Below, one piece after another: positions 17,540-26,730 of a stretch of 64,000 nt of DNA. Position 1 is the first letter of the stretch. Every line of letters begins with the position of its first letter. A program made the translations under genes and the position numbers. The stretch is from Spartobacteria bacterium (GTDB lineage: Bacteria; Verrucomicrobiota; Verrucomicrobiia; Chthoniobacterales; UBA10450): NCBI GenBank assembly GCA_003169695.1, contig PNAS01000021.1:49130-113129 (forward strand). Reading direction: 5' to 3'. The notes under the pieces are model-generated. The model did not search any database and was not told where the DNA came from. It saw nothing but the letters and a program-made list of their open reading frames with translations.

Positions 17540-18280
17540 TTACTGGTCTTCTAAATTCTGCCAATTGGCGTCGCTGTCAGCTCCGCAGGTTTCTCCATCC
17601 GCGCAATACTCCAGCTTGAGAACAGGGTGTATTTCCCAATTGGTGTCTCGTTTTAAGGGATTTTCGAGAAAGTGTTGCGAGTCAAACATCAGCAGGCCGG
17701 TTACACGCACTAACAGTTTTCCGTTAGGCGCGGTTTTCCCAGAGGACTTCCATGCGGGATCAATTAAGCGATTTAACTTCTCCATCGTGAAGTTCGGATG
17801 GTCCAGGCGAACACGTGGAGTAAATTCTGCCGTTACAGAACAACACTCGGCCGCGGTAAGTGTCGGTTTCTTCAGCGTGGGATCAACCAACACTATGTGA
17901 TTATCGGTATCCTTTTTGGTTGTAAGTCCGCAATTGCAGGTCTCAGCGCCTTCTTGTTTAGCGAAGAGGGCATAGGCCACGACAGTGATTTTCTGCCCTT
18001 CGCCTAGCTGTTTCAATTCGTCACGATTTCGATTGTCCTTGTTGAAATGTGTCGGATTCTCGAGACCTTTCATCCACCGGTAACTTCGTAGGACTGGCTG
18101 TTGATCGTCGGATCGAATATTCTTTCGTCTATTCAATTCGGGGTCAAACGGGTGATCACCGCACCCTTCATCCGTGCATTGGGTAATGTCGTTGATGTCG
18201 CCCGAGCAAGGCTGCTGCGTGTGAACGGTTGAACTGACGGCAAAGAGAACGGCAAACAGCACTATCAGGGATCGTTTCAT
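17540..18280 (-). CDS. Secreted protein of unknown function, Cys-rich
   Basis: 246 residues with a clear signal peptide (LIVLFAVLFAVSSTVHTQ). The mature part has about nine Cys (CSGDINDITQCTDEGCGDH, CNCGL, AECCSV), suggesting disulfides in the periplasm. A later block GLLMFDSQHF...NWEIHPVLKLEYC resembles a conserved tail seen in exported proteins of soil bacteria, but I cannot assign a family. It is monocistronic, with its start facing the 0.7 kb gap to the glycan operon. Confidence 0.75.
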   Translation of the reverse strand: MKRSLIVLFAVLFAVSSTVHTQQPCSGDINDITQCTDEGCGDHPFDPELNRRKNIRSDDQQPVLRSYRWMKGLENPTHFNKDNRNRDELKQLGEGQKITVVAYALFAKQEGAETCNCGLTTKKDTDNHIVLVDPTLKKPTLTAAECCSVTAEFTPRVRLDHPNFTMEKLNRLIDPAWKSSGKTAPNGKLLVRVTGLLMFDSQHFLENPLKRDTNWEIHPVLKLEYCADGETCGADSDANWQNLEDQ

Positions 18281-18974
18281 AAATATGCTCCTATGGACTT
18301 AGTCGGCTTTGAGGAACTTGATTCTCCGCCCTTGCTTCCCATGAAGCGCCCTCTATCAGTAATTACGGGAATAGTTGGGCGAAGTTGTCAAAAATCTGCG
18401 GTTTCTTCATCCGAGGCCGCAAGATCGATGTACGCGCACTAAGGACGCTATTTTTCAACACTTTCAAAAAGATGCGTCAAGACGCTTGTTCATTAAACGA
18501 ATGTTTTATGAACCAGTTGATTGGCAAAGATTTTGCTTCGGATCAGTTTTACCCCCTTTTCTGAACATAAGGCGACGGACCGATGGGAGTAAACGCGTTG
18601 CGAATGTCCAAGCATCGTTGCCAGTTATTATTCTCGACGAGGAGCTCAGTTTACATCACCCTGGCGTGACCTTCGAATGGTCAGCCCAGCATCCTCATCG
18701 AAAGCCGCTAAATCGGAAGTCTGTAGCGCGGCAAGTTTCCGAGAACCGGTTTTCATCCCTTTCAATGCATCCCCCTCGATTCAAGTGTTTTCCTTTCTGG
18801 TGGTGCTGTTTTCTTTTTGGAGGCGGAATCTGGTTCCTGCTGGGTCTGTGCATGGCTGATATGGTACTTCAATAGGGAGCGAACTGGTCCCCATATGGAG
18901 CAACCAGGGTCCTGGCACTCACATAGTCTCGTCATCGCCTGTCGGGGTGACTCCTCCGGCGCGTGGTTAGTCAA
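18281..18974 (+). other. Intergenic region before the glycan operon
   Basis: No supported gene. It must hold divergent promoters for the minus-strand secreted protein and the plus-strand glycosyltransferase operon, but no clear box pair stands out. Confidence 0.4.
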
Positions 18975-20147
18975 ATGCGAGTATTGATTTACAACTCTAG
19001 CGCCAGAGGTTCGGGGCAATACGTTAGATCCCTGAAACTTGCGGGAATCATCACTGACTCAATTACCGATTCGCATTGTCTCATCCTTGCTGGCAACAGC
19101 ATTGTGGAAAAGCCCTTACCAGTGCGCACCGAAGTGCGTGAGTTGCCACCGATTCACAAATCCATTGTCGGCGATTTTGTCATTTCCACTCCTTCCAGTG
19201 GACTGGAAAAGCAGGCAAGCGACTTACCCCAAGCTTTTGCGGAGCGGAAGCGGATCATTGATGACACGATAAAAGCATTCGACCCCGATGTCTTCCTGGT
19301 GGACTCGAGACCGAGCGGCCTGAATGCCGAGCTAATGGATGGCTTGCGCCGCCTTTCATCGTCGCAAAAGTGCAAGACGGTTCTCATGCTTCGGGACATC
19401 GTTGACGATCCTGCTCGCGTGCGAAAGCGCTGGGCCCACGAGGGTACCTACGAGCTGATTGATGCATTATACGACGACGTCATCATCTTTGGTACACAAT
19501 GCGTGTATGATGCGATTGAGGCGTATCAGATGTCCAGATCAAAGACCAAGGTATCTTTTCTTGGCCTGCTCGGCGATCCGTGCGTCGACGCGTCGGAGTG
19601 CAAGACCTCCAACACTGATGCAGCACTCAGGCGAATTCTGGTGACGGTTGGAGGAGGATTTGACGGTGACAGGATCGTTGACGTGGCCTGCGAATACGCG
19701 TTGCGTGCTGGGGATGAACAGCGAAATCTCGAGTTCGACATCGTCCTAGGGAGCAACTCACACCTCTGCGCACAGGATCTCACTGCGCGATACGTCGGTC
19801 TCACGCGAAACACCAGGATCATCGAGCATACCCCCGACTTCAGCGCTTTGATGATGAACGCTAACGTCGCCATTTCGATGTGCGGATACAACACGATTTG
19901 TGAACTAGTCCAGAGGAGGAAGAAGATCATCGGGATCCCTCGATCACATCCCGGCCGAGAACAGACTATCCGGGCGGAGTTCCTGACCAAAACATACAAC
20001 GGTATTTGGGTTCTCCGAGAGCCCGAACTAACGACGGCAGCGCTTGCCACCCTAATCGATACCGTGTTGGCCGCACCTGAACCGCAGGTGCGCCTTGAGA
20101 TGAGCGGCGCATCCAACCTCGTTGCCTTCCTACTCACACCACGCTGA
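18975..20147 (+). CDS. Predicted glycosyltransferase, GT28/MurG-like fold
   Basis: 390 residues from ATG 18975; a GTG 12 bp upstream is possible. The N-terminus MRVLIYNSSARGSGQYVRSL is the first beta-alpha unit of COG4671-type predicted glycosyltransferases. The C-terminal half shows the GT-B donor-site pattern: ILVTVGGGFDGD, IEHTPDFSALMMNANVAIS, CGYNTICELVQRRKKIIGIP and EQTIRAEFL. These enzymes move a sugar from a nucleotide-sugar to an unknown acceptor. The next gene begins one base after its stop, so it leads a tight three-gene operon. Confidence 0.8.
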   Translation: MRVLIYNSSARGSGQYVRSLKLAGIITDSITDSHCLILAGNSIVEKPLPVRTEVRELPPIHKSIVGDFVISTPSSGLEKQASDLPQAFAERKRIIDDTIKAFDPDVFLVDSRPSGLNAELMDGLRRLSSSQKCKTVLMLRDIVDDPARVRKRWAHEGTYELIDALYDDVIIFGTQCVYDAIEAYQMSRSKTKVSFLGLLGDPCVDASECKTSNTDAALRRILVTVGGGFDGDRIVDVACEYALRAGDEQRNLEFDIVLGSNSHLCAQDLTARYVGLTRNTRIIEHTPDFSALMMNANVAISMCGYNTICELVQRRKKIIGIPRSHPGREQTIRAEFLTKTYNGIWVLREPELTTAALATLIDTVLAAPEPQVRLEMSGASNLVAFLLTPR

Positions 20148-20148
20148 T

Positions 20149-21342
20149 ATGAGGACCAAGGAACTGATCAACTGGGGATCATATGACGTCGACAATTTCG
20201 GCGACTTGTTGTTCCCGTTTCTTGTCGAGCACTTTCTCGGACGCGAGTACAGCGACATCCTTCATGTATCCCCCACCGGCACTCCATCGATCTGGCCCGA
20301 TGCAAAGCAGAGCCTTACGATAATCGAGGCGCTTGGTCGGGTTTCTCAGCCAGAGCTGATTGTGGGTGGTGGCAATCTCATCAATACGAGTGCATCTAGC
20401 TCCATCAATTACGTCGAAAAGCCCGCTTTCGCAAAGATCGTTCATGAATCGTTTGCCTGGGTGCCATACGTACTCCTCGCGAATTACGGAATACCATACG
20501 CCTACAATTGCATCGGAGTCGCGAAGTCTATCCCCCCCGCGAAGCGGCAATTGATCAGATGCGCGCTCGAGGCGGCGTCCTTCATCTCATGTCGGGATGA
20601 GGCGAGTCTTTCTCACCTTCGATTGGCAGGCGTGAGGTCACCGATTGTGGTTGCGCCTGATTCCGCGGTTGATGTAGCTCGCGTCTTTCCGATAGAAGCG
20701 ATGCGAGTGCATTATGCAACCGAGGTGAGGCTCAAGTATGCACTTCCCTCGGATGGGACCACTGCAGTCATCCATGTGAAAGAACGGTACCTGAAGGACG
20801 ACTTCCCAGCGTTTGTGATGGTACTCGAGCTTCTCTGCGCTTCCGGAGTTCATCCAATCCTCGTTCCTCTTGGGATGTGCCACCGGGATGACCGAGTGCT
20901 GACGGAGCCGCGACTCCGGGACCTTCGTGTGACATGCATTCAGAAGCCTGAACGGATACTCGATATTCTCTCCATGCTCGCGGTGTCGCGATACTACCTT
21001 GGCTCGTCGCTACATGGGGCAATCACCGCGCTCGCATACGGCAATGGAATTGCTATTGTCGCTGACGAGGAGGCCTCGCGATTGAAGAAGTTCTCCGGAT
21101 TCCTTTCCCATGTGAGTCTTGGCCACTGCCTATTCGATAGTTGGAAGGACGCGTGTGCGAGTTTGGCCGTTGCCGGGATGGACATCTGCGAAACGATGTC
21201 CGATGCGACGGCCAGGGCGATGGCCACGAGGCCTGATCCATGGGAGGCAATTATTCGAGGCTTCCGCACGGAACGTCCAGCGCTGCGACTGACCGTCGAC
21301 GTTGATTTGGCGCGAACCGCGCGAGAGCATTACCTAATCTGA
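20149..21342 (+). CDS. Polysaccharide pyruvyltransferase family protein
   Basis: 397 residues from ATG 20149, one base after the previous stop. The start INWGSYDVDNFGDLLFPFL is the signature of the CsaB/WcaK polysaccharide pyruvyltransferase family (N/D-FGD). It is followed by IVGGGNLI, FISCRDEASLSHL and the C-terminal GSSLHGAITALAYG motif (conserved SxRxHxxxxA region). The family adds pyruvate ketals to sugars of exopolysaccharides or secondary wall polymers, using phosphoenolpyruvate. Here it sits between a glycosyltransferase and a PRTase-HAD fusion, supporting a role in making an unusual glycan or nucleotide-sugar derivative. Confidence 0.85.
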   Translation: MRTKELINWGSYDVDNFGDLLFPFLVEHFLGREYSDILHVSPTGTPSIWPDAKQSLTIIEALGRVSQPELIVGGGNLINTSASSSINYVEKPAFAKIVHESFAWVPYVLLANYGIPYAYNCIGVAKSIPPAKRQLIRCALEAASFISCRDEASLSHLRLAGVRSPIVVAPDSAVDVARVFPIEAMRVHYATEVRLKYALPSDGTTAVIHVKERYLKDDFPAFVMVLELLCASGVHPILVPLGMCHRDDRVLTEPRLRDLRVTCIQKPERILDILSMLAVSRYYLGSSLHGAITALAYGNGIAIVADEEASRLKKFSGFLSHVSLGHCLFDSWKDACASLAVAGMDICETMSDATARAMATRPDPWEAIIRGFRTERPALRLTVDVDLARTAREHYLI

Positions 21343-21349
21343 GGGGCCA

Positions 21350-22195
21350 ATGCGATTCAAGTCACTTAGCAACCTTAGTGTCGACATTCAAGTGAAGCTG
21401 CTGCCGCAACTGCCTAGAGACGTCGGGGTCGTCTACGGAATACCTCGTTCCGGTATGATCCCCGCCACGATCATTGCAACGGCGATTGGAGCGAAGTTGG
21501 GCACGCTTGGCGGTGCGTCCTACTTCGGGAGTCGGCAAAAGCACCGGTTGCTCCCAGCGGGTACGAAGGCCCTCCTTGTCGACGACAGTTCCCATACGGG
21601 CAAGGCGATGGCTGCAGCGAGCGCGGCCCTCCGACGAGAGCGGGTGGATCACTACACCTGTGCCGTCTACGCGCATACAGATTCATCGAGCGGGTTGGAC
21701 TTCTACGCTGAAGTGCTCGATGGCGGTCGCATCTTTCAGTGGAACTTCACTGGCGTGAAGGCCACCGAGCGATTCTGCTGGGACATGGACGGGGTCATTT
21801 GCACGAATCCAACGGTGTTCGACGACGATGGTGATGGCTACCGGAACCACATCCTGAACGAGGTACGCCCATTGTACCTCCCGCAAGTCATGGTCAAAGC
21901 GATCGTCACCAACCGGCTCGAGCGATGGCGGAGCGAAACGGAGACATGGCTACGTCGATATGGTGTCCAGTATCGGGAGTTGCTTATGCAGCCATGGCCG
22001 ACGGCGGCTGAGCGCCGACAGAAGAGCAGTGCAGAAGAATTTAAAGTCAAACATTTTATTGATCGGGATGGTTCCATATTCATCGAAAGTCATGATCGCC
22101 AGGCCGAGACGATTGCGGCGCTTTCGAGGCGACCCGTACTGAGCGTGGAATCGATGCAACTATTCGGCGGCGAGCGCGTTGAAACAGGCCTGTAG
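21350..22195 (+). CDS. Phosphoribosyltransferase-HAD hydrolase fusion
   Basis: 281 residues, starting 8 bp after the pyruvyltransferase stop. Residues 1-130 form a type I phosphoribosyltransferase: VVYGIPRSGMIPA and PRPP loop LLVDDSSHTGKAM (VDDSSHTG 77-84). Residues about 140-281 form a HAD domain: CWDMDGVICTNP (nucleophile Asp145, DxDGV), KAIVTNRLERWRSETETWL (motif II Thr) and KHFIDRDGSIFIESHD (the motif III/IV part). A PRTase fused to a HAD phosphatase suggests a two-step handling of a ribosylated or phosphorylated metabolite, which is inference. The 3' end overlaps the convergent HAD gene by 36 bp. Confidence 0.85.
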   Translation: MRFKSLSNLSVDIQVKLLPQLPRDVGVVYGIPRSGMIPATIIATAIGAKLGTLGGASYFGSRQKHRLLPAGTKALLVDDSSHTGKAMAAASAALRRERVDHYTCAVYAHTDSSSGLDFYAEVLDGGRIFQWNFTGVKATERFCWDMDGVICTNPTVFDDDGDGYRNHILNEVRPLYLPQVMVKAIVTNRLERWRSETETWLRRYGVQYRELLMQPWPTAAERRQKSSAEEFKVKHFIDRDGSIFIESHDRQAETIAALSRRPVLSVESMQLFGGERVETGL

Positions 22196-22756
22196 GATGG
22201 CCTGGATTTCGACCCAGGACACAGCAACACAGATGTGTTCGCAGGGCGGCTGGGGCTTGTGAGGAGAAGCACAAAAAAGCACGCGTTTAACCCCTCTCGC
22301 TTCTTCCGTCGGCCCAAGGTGGCGGATGTCATCGTCCACAAGGGCGCTCATGTTGCCTGCCTGACACCAGGCAAGTTTACTGCCCGATGGCCCCAGAAAT
22401 ACGATTTCAGATACCTGGTCAATCAAGCCGTGCCGCCTTAGCCAACTACGTGTGAGCGCGCGCTGGGCGTCGGTGCGCGATGTAAGAATGAAGATACGAA
22501 ACCGTCTCGACAGGTTGCTGCACACGCGTCTCACCCCGGCCACTGGTCGACGGCACCTGACGTTAGCATCATTGTACACTTCGGCGGCCATTCGTTCGTA
22601 CAACGCCTCGTCTCCGTTGATTTGGTCGATGACCTCTCGTCGCGAGCGTGGCCATCGTCCGAGATCGAAACCCTGCGCCGCGAACCACGACCGCTTGCTG
22701 CCCCAGCTATCCTCGATCGTGCCGCCCAGATCAATGGCGATCCCCGGGACTGTCAT
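22160..22756 (-). CDS. HAD-like protein, convergent with the PRTase-HAD gene
   Basis: 198 residues from ATG 22756; the frame is open further upstream but that part is unlikely to be coding. MTVPGIAIDLGGTIEDSWG is a HAD motif I in which the usual DxD is DLGGT, so the acid/base Asp is replaced by Gly. IFILTSRTDAQRALTRSWLRRHG supplies motif II, and ALVDDDIRHLG motif IV. Loss of the second Asp usually weakens phosphatase activity, so it may bind or bypass. It overlaps the PRTase-HAD gene tail to tail, suggesting acquisition as a unit. Confidence 0.7.
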   Translation of the reverse strand: MTVPGIAIDLGGTIEDSWGSKRSWFAAQGFDLGRWPRSRREVIDQINGDEALYERMAAEVYNDANVRCRRPVAGVRRVCSNLSRRFRIFILTSRTDAQRALTRSWLRRHGLIDQVSEIVFLGPSGSKLAWCQAGNMSALVDDDIRHLGPTEEARGVKRVLFCASPHKPQPPCEHICVAVSWVEIQAILQACFNALAAE

Positions 22757-23209
22757 TTGGGTAGAATCCGGTCCCGAACGAACAACAGCCCCAGCTGTCA
22801 TCGCGCACGTCTGCGACAGATATGACTGCCTCGTTGATTTGCCAATCGAAGGGGCGCGTCCGACACGACCGTTCGCGTCCCGTGCATCTACGCCAAAGCC
22901 GGAAAATCGACACCTCGCCATGATTGCAACTCCGAAGGACTCCTATTTTGGGAAATTAGTGGTGTTCAAAACAAGCCTTTTCCGGTAACAGCTAAATCCC
23001 CAGTAGAACCCTCTCTTTTTGCAAGCCACCAATGAACATATTTCCGGTAAGGTCACCACGACGGGTCGTTCCCCGCGTCCGGGCGTCGAAACACCATTTT
23101 GCAGTAACAGCGCATCCCTCGATCACTATTGTTAGGCAGGCAATCGCCTTACATTACTACCTCAACAAACATACTGGACTTGTTCTGTAACTAGAAGGAA
23201 GGCCAAACA
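22757..23209 (+). other. Intergenic region before the IMPase-SIR2 module
   Basis: No gene supported. A GTTAGGC box stands at 23131 but lacks any recognisable attC partner. It probably contains the promoter of the IMPase gene, whose ribosome-binding site AGAAGGAAGG lies just before 23210. Confidence 0.4.
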
Positions 23210-24001
23210 ATGCTCCATCTTATTGAAGAAACCCTTCGTGCATCCGGCGATCTCTTGCTCCATGATAGTGAGAAGCGTACCCGCTCAGTCTATCCGCGGA
23301 CGCCTCAGATAGTCGCCAGAGTAAAGGAGCGGATAGTTACGGACGACGATTTAAGGCTAAATGATTTTATCATGCGTGCGATCCGGACACAATTTCCTCA
23401 CCACAACATTGTATCTGAGGAGAATAACGACAAGACCTGGAATCTAATGGAGCCCACCTGGATAATTGATCCCATTGACGGTTCCCTCAACTTCTCACGT
23501 GGAATCGACTACTACTGTATTTCCATCGGTCATTGGAACCAAGGTGCCCCAGTCGTGGGGGGGGTTTATTGTCCAAGAAACCAAGAGCTCTTCCTGGCGG
23601 AGCGAGGAGCAGGCGCGACGCTCAACGGACGTTCGATTGCAGTTTCTCAAACGCGGGAACTCGAAGCAGCTCTAATCCTCAGTTCAGGCTGGGAATCCTT
23701 CCGACATGCCAACCAAGAAACAGTTTTGTTACGTGCGCTCAAGAATATTGGCAATTTGCGCATCTTTTCCGCTTCGGCGCTAGATATGTGCCAGGTAGCC
23801 GCTGGCCGAGCTGATGGACGCATTTACGCTGACTGCAGGCTGTGGGACATATCGGCCGCTATGCTAGTCCTTTTAGAGGCGGGCGGGAAGGTTACAGACT
23901 GGCGTAATAATCAATGCCCTACTGCCGAAACATTAGTCGCCTCAAATGGTCTACTCCACGAACAACTATTAGCCCTGGCGAATGACACTGACAATTCCTG
24001 A
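23210..24001 (+). CDS. Inositol-monophosphatase family (SuhB/CysQ-like) phosphatase
   Basis: 263 residues with a strong upstream AAGGAAGG. The metal- and phosphate-binding motifs are intact: SEEN (Glu70-Glu71), WIIDPIDGSLNF (DPIDGSLNF 87-95) and LWDISAAMLVLLEAGG. The family hydrolyses inositol-1-phosphate, 3'-phosphoadenosine nucleotides, fructose bisphosphate or other sugar phosphates with Mg2+; the exact substrate cannot be told. Its last 20 bases overlap the SIR2 gene, so the two are translationally coupled. This is unusual for housekeeping IMPases and points to a role in the SIR2 module. Confidence 0.9.
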   Translation: MLHLIEETLRASGDLLLHDSEKRTRSVYPRTPQIVARVKERIVTDDDLRLNDFIMRAIRTQFPHHNIVSEENNDKTWNLMEPTWIIDPIDGSLNFSRGIDYYCISIGHWNQGAPVVGGVYCPRNQELFLAERGAGATLNGRSIAVSQTRELEAALILSSGWESFRHANQETVLLRALKNIGNLRIFSASALDMCQVAAGRADGRIYADCRLWDISAAMLVLLEAGGKVTDWRNNQCPTAETLVASNGLLHEQLLALANDTDNS

Positions 24002-25643
24002 GGAGATAAGGGACGCTATTCGACAGGATCGTCTCGTGCTTTTTGTAGGGTCTGGTTTCTCCCGCCCACTCGGTTACCTAGATTGGCGCCGCCTCGCTCT
24101 CAAGGCAATTGCAGAGTTTTTGCCCGAGTATCCCGTTGTGGCGCCACTCGCCGAATGCCTCCGATTGGGCGCGCTCAGTGAGGTTCTGGTCTTTGATGCC
24201 CTAAAAGAAATCAACGAAGACAGGGTTCACGGTATTATTAAGCGAGCGAATAGTATTACTGTTTCGAAAGATTCTTTGGACAGCCATAACACTTTGTGGG
24301 CAATCGCTAGGAAAATTATTACGACCAACTACGACACGTCATTAGAGGGCGCCCACGGCAACATTATTCCAATATGCGTAGATCACGAATTCGAACTAAA
24401 GCAAAATCTCAAAAAGCAAGAGTGGCTATTTAAGATTCACGGTACGGTGGACAACATTCGTGGCTGCGTAATTTTCAGCTCCGATTATGCGAAGCTCTAT
24501 TCTACAGAAAGTCTTGCCACGCATCAACTGAAGGCCATCGCCGCCAATAATACCATATTGTTCTTGGGATTTAGCCTCAAAGATCGTTATGTATCGACCC
24601 TTTTTGAAAACTTGCAGAGATTGCTAACAACCGACGTTAATAACGATTTGTTTATAGTACTCGAAAAGAGTGCACCTTTTGCCTTCCGCTTCATTCGTCG
24701 AATTGACATTCCCAACTATAAATCGCTTCCGTTGCTCCTACAGGAGCTCGCTGCGATCAAACGGGCTACACCAAAGGAAGCGATTCGCGTTACTCGTTTT
24801 CTTAGACGACGGTGCAGGACGTTTGAAAGGGGCTCGGCGAGCTTTAATTCTCTGGTAATCAAAGCGGCATCGGAGGAGGTTATGGAGGATGAGTTTGATG
24901 CGTTAGAAGCGAAAGTAGGCACTTTAGTGGATTCCTACGAACGGTGCGTAGCCTCAGCAGCACTACACGAGAATTCCGGAAATATCGAAACGATGGTTAA
25001 GGTGTTGGAGAGCGCGCGCTTTTCTGGCAACAAGGAGCTTTCGCGCCTTTTGTACCTTGCATTGGGCTTAGAGAAACTCGACGAACTAAGAGCGGCGATA
25101 GGGTACTATGAAACAATTATCGAAAGACCGGTAATCAATGAGTTTACGATGTCCGCACGGTTCAATAAGTGTATATGCCATGAGAAGCTCGAAGAATACA
25201 GCCATGTGGACTTCGAGCAGTTCATTAGGAGTAAACGCAAAGTGCTTTTTGGGCGGGAACGAGTGGCTCATAAGGCGCTGTCCAACCATTTAATCGTGTG
25301 TCATAAACTGGGTAGCCAGTTTCTCTACACGAAAGAACTTGATGCATTATTGGAGTTTGAGGTGCATAACTCCCCAAAATCTTTTGTGAAATCCTTTATT
25401 AATTATTTGACCTATAAACACGAGGCGATTGACCGCAGCAAATACGACGAGATTTTGGGGTTGGCAAACAGCATGAGCGTTCAGGCAAGGATCGCAGGAG
25501 TTTGCAAGCTTCTTAAACACCTGGACCAGGAAACCCTTGCTTTAGTGAAAGGAGAGGCGTTGGCGATGGTGGAGCGTCTTTACACCGCCGCACCATCTTA
25601 TTCGAGCAGGAAGTATATTGACGAATTTCGGGAGAGTGTCTAA
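23982..25643 (+). CDS. SIR2-like NAD-handling protein with helical-repeat C-terminus (defence-type)
   Basis: 553 residues. The SIR2 domain (1-270) keeps the NAD motifs: LFVGSGFSRP (22-30), TTNYD (114-118), catalytic-type His in KIHG (His153), and LFLGFSLKDRYV (194-204). The remainder is a long alpha-helical array resembling TPR-like sensors (LYLALGLEKLDELRAAIGYY, ETIIERP). SIR2-helical fusions act as NADases in anti-phage abortive systems such as Thoeris, DSR and SIR2-Ago, so an effector role is plausible. It overlaps the IMPase gene by 20 bp and the flavoprotein gene by up to 26 bp. Confidence 0.88.
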   Translation: MTLTIPEEIRDAIRQDRLVLFVGSGFSRPLGYLDWRRLALKAIAEFLPEYPVVAPLAECLRLGALSEVLVFDALKEINEDRVHGIIKRANSITVSKDSLDSHNTLWAIARKIITTNYDTSLEGAHGNIIPICVDHEFELKQNLKKQEWLFKIHGTVDNIRGCVIFSSDYAKLYSTESLATHQLKAIAANNTILFLGFSLKDRYVSTLFENLQRLLTTDVNNDLFIVLEKSAPFAFRFIRRIDIPNYKSLPLLLQELAAIKRATPKEAIRVTRFLRRRCRTFERGSASFNSLVIKAASEEVMEDEFDALEAKVGTLVDSYERCVASAALHENSGNIETMVKVLESARFSGNKELSRLLYLALGLEKLDELRAAIGYYETIIERPVINEFTMSARFNKCICHEKLEEYSHVDFEQFIRSKRKVLFGRERVAHKALSNHLIVCHKLGSQFLYTKELDALLEFEVHNSPKSFVKSFINYLTYKHEAIDRSKYDEILGLANSMSVQARIAGVCKLLKHLDQETLALVKGEALAMVERLYTAAPSYSSRKYIDEFRESV

Positions 25644-26730
25644 TGTTGTGAATCAAATAGCGTGCGATGAGGTGTGCTTTTTGGGAGCAGGATTGAGCGC
25701 ACGAATCGGCGCGATTCTTGCGAGGCAGACAGGGTTGCGACCGCTAGTTCTGGAGGAGGCCCCTTCGTTCGGCCAGTTTGCATTGCAACTCTCAACTGGA
25801 CCTATAAGCCCGATTCCCATTTTTCCATTGACGGATGGCTTTCTTTCAGCCCGGTTGGGATTCGCGAACGGTCGCGGTGAAAATGTTGAGGTCCATCGAA
25901 CCGCCGTTAGCAAATGTAATTGGAATTCGGTAGATATTCGAGACGACTCTCTTGGAGCCTTTCTACTACGGCGGCATCATTCGCCTGATGAGGCGTTAGT
26001 ACTAAGTATCAAGCAATGGGGATCCAAAGTTTGGCGTGAGCCATTGCTCCAGATTCAATACAAAATTATTCGTCACTATTTAGGAGGGCACGTTAATACT
26101 CGTTGCGGATTCCATGCTGGGCTTTCTCCATATCATCGCTTGGCTCAGGCAGCAACTGAAGGGCTGCTGCATATTGGGACGCTGCAGTGTGTTGATTTGA
26201 AGAAACGCGCCGTCGTAGGAAGCAAACAAACTGTACACTTCAGGAAACTCGTCTCAACAATTCCACTTCCGCGTCTCTTACTGCTTTGTAATTGCGCGTA
26301 CGGTGGCTTTGGGGAAGCGGCACCTGCGTATTTTCAGTATTATCGGCACACGGCTGCCCTGCAGGAGAACCATCTCCTATATGACTGCGATCCCGACTCT
26401 CCGATTTTGAAGGTGTTTTCCCCTACGTGCAATGTGCTGATGGTACAAGTGGCAGATCGTGGACGGCAGCCATCGACATATGAAGTTTCCCAAAGATTGC
26501 CCGTTTTGTTTCCCGGACTCTCGGGATTGTTTTTCGAACGGGAGTTGCGAATACCTGCGGCCTATCCGCTTGACTTTGTTGACCAAACGGGCTCTCGCCG
26601 CGGCTTTCTAAGGGAAATGGACATCCTCACCTTCGGACGTCTTGGCGACTGGGAATATCGCGATCTTCATGAATTGGACTGGAGCGGTATGCTTTCATTC
26701 ATTAGGAGTGGAAGTTGCATTCTTGGTTAG
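25618..26730 (+). CDS. FAD-binding UGM/protoporphyrinogen-oxidase-like flavoprotein
   Basis: Up to 370 residues. The longest frame begins at a TTG (25618) inside the SIR2 gene; GTG 25636 or GTG 25648 would place the Rossmann motif nearer the start and may be the true start. VCFLGAGLSARIGAILARQTG plus VLEE is the FAD ADP-binding fold. STIPLPRLL and FGRLGDWEYRDLHE match the UDP-galactopyranose-mutase/PPO-like family (usual GRYG-W-Y-DMD). The middle is shorter than classic UGM. It likely rearranges or oxidises a sugar nucleotide or small substrate. It runs tail to tail into the GHMP kinase with a 36-bp overlap. Confidence 0.75.
   Translation: MTNFGRVSNVVNQIACDEVCFLGAGLSARIGAILARQTGLRPLVLEEAPSFGQFALQLSTGPISPIPIFPLTDGFLSARLGFANGRGENVEVHRTAVSKCNWNSVDIRDDSLGAFLLRRHHSPDEALVLSIKQWGSKVWREPLLQIQYKIIRHYLGGHVNTRCGFHAGLSPYHRLAQAATEGLLHIGTLQCVDLKKRAVVGSKQTVHFRKLVSTIPLPRLLLLCNCAYGGFGEAAPAYFQYYRHTAALQENHLLYDCDPDSPILKVFSPTCNVLMVQVADRGRQPSTYEVSQRLPVLFPGLSGLFFERELRIPAAYPLDFVDQTGSRRGFLREMDILTFGRLGDWEYRDLHELDWSGMLSFIRSGSCILG

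Noticed and set aside
23131..23137. GTTAGGC box before the IMPase gene, as an attC end
   Set aside because: No matching left box or conserved inner sequence was found within 150 bp.
22160..26730. Equal 36-bp convergent overlaps at 22160-22195 and 26695-26730 as a shared element
   Set aside because: The two overlap sequences are not alike, so the equal length is probably chance.
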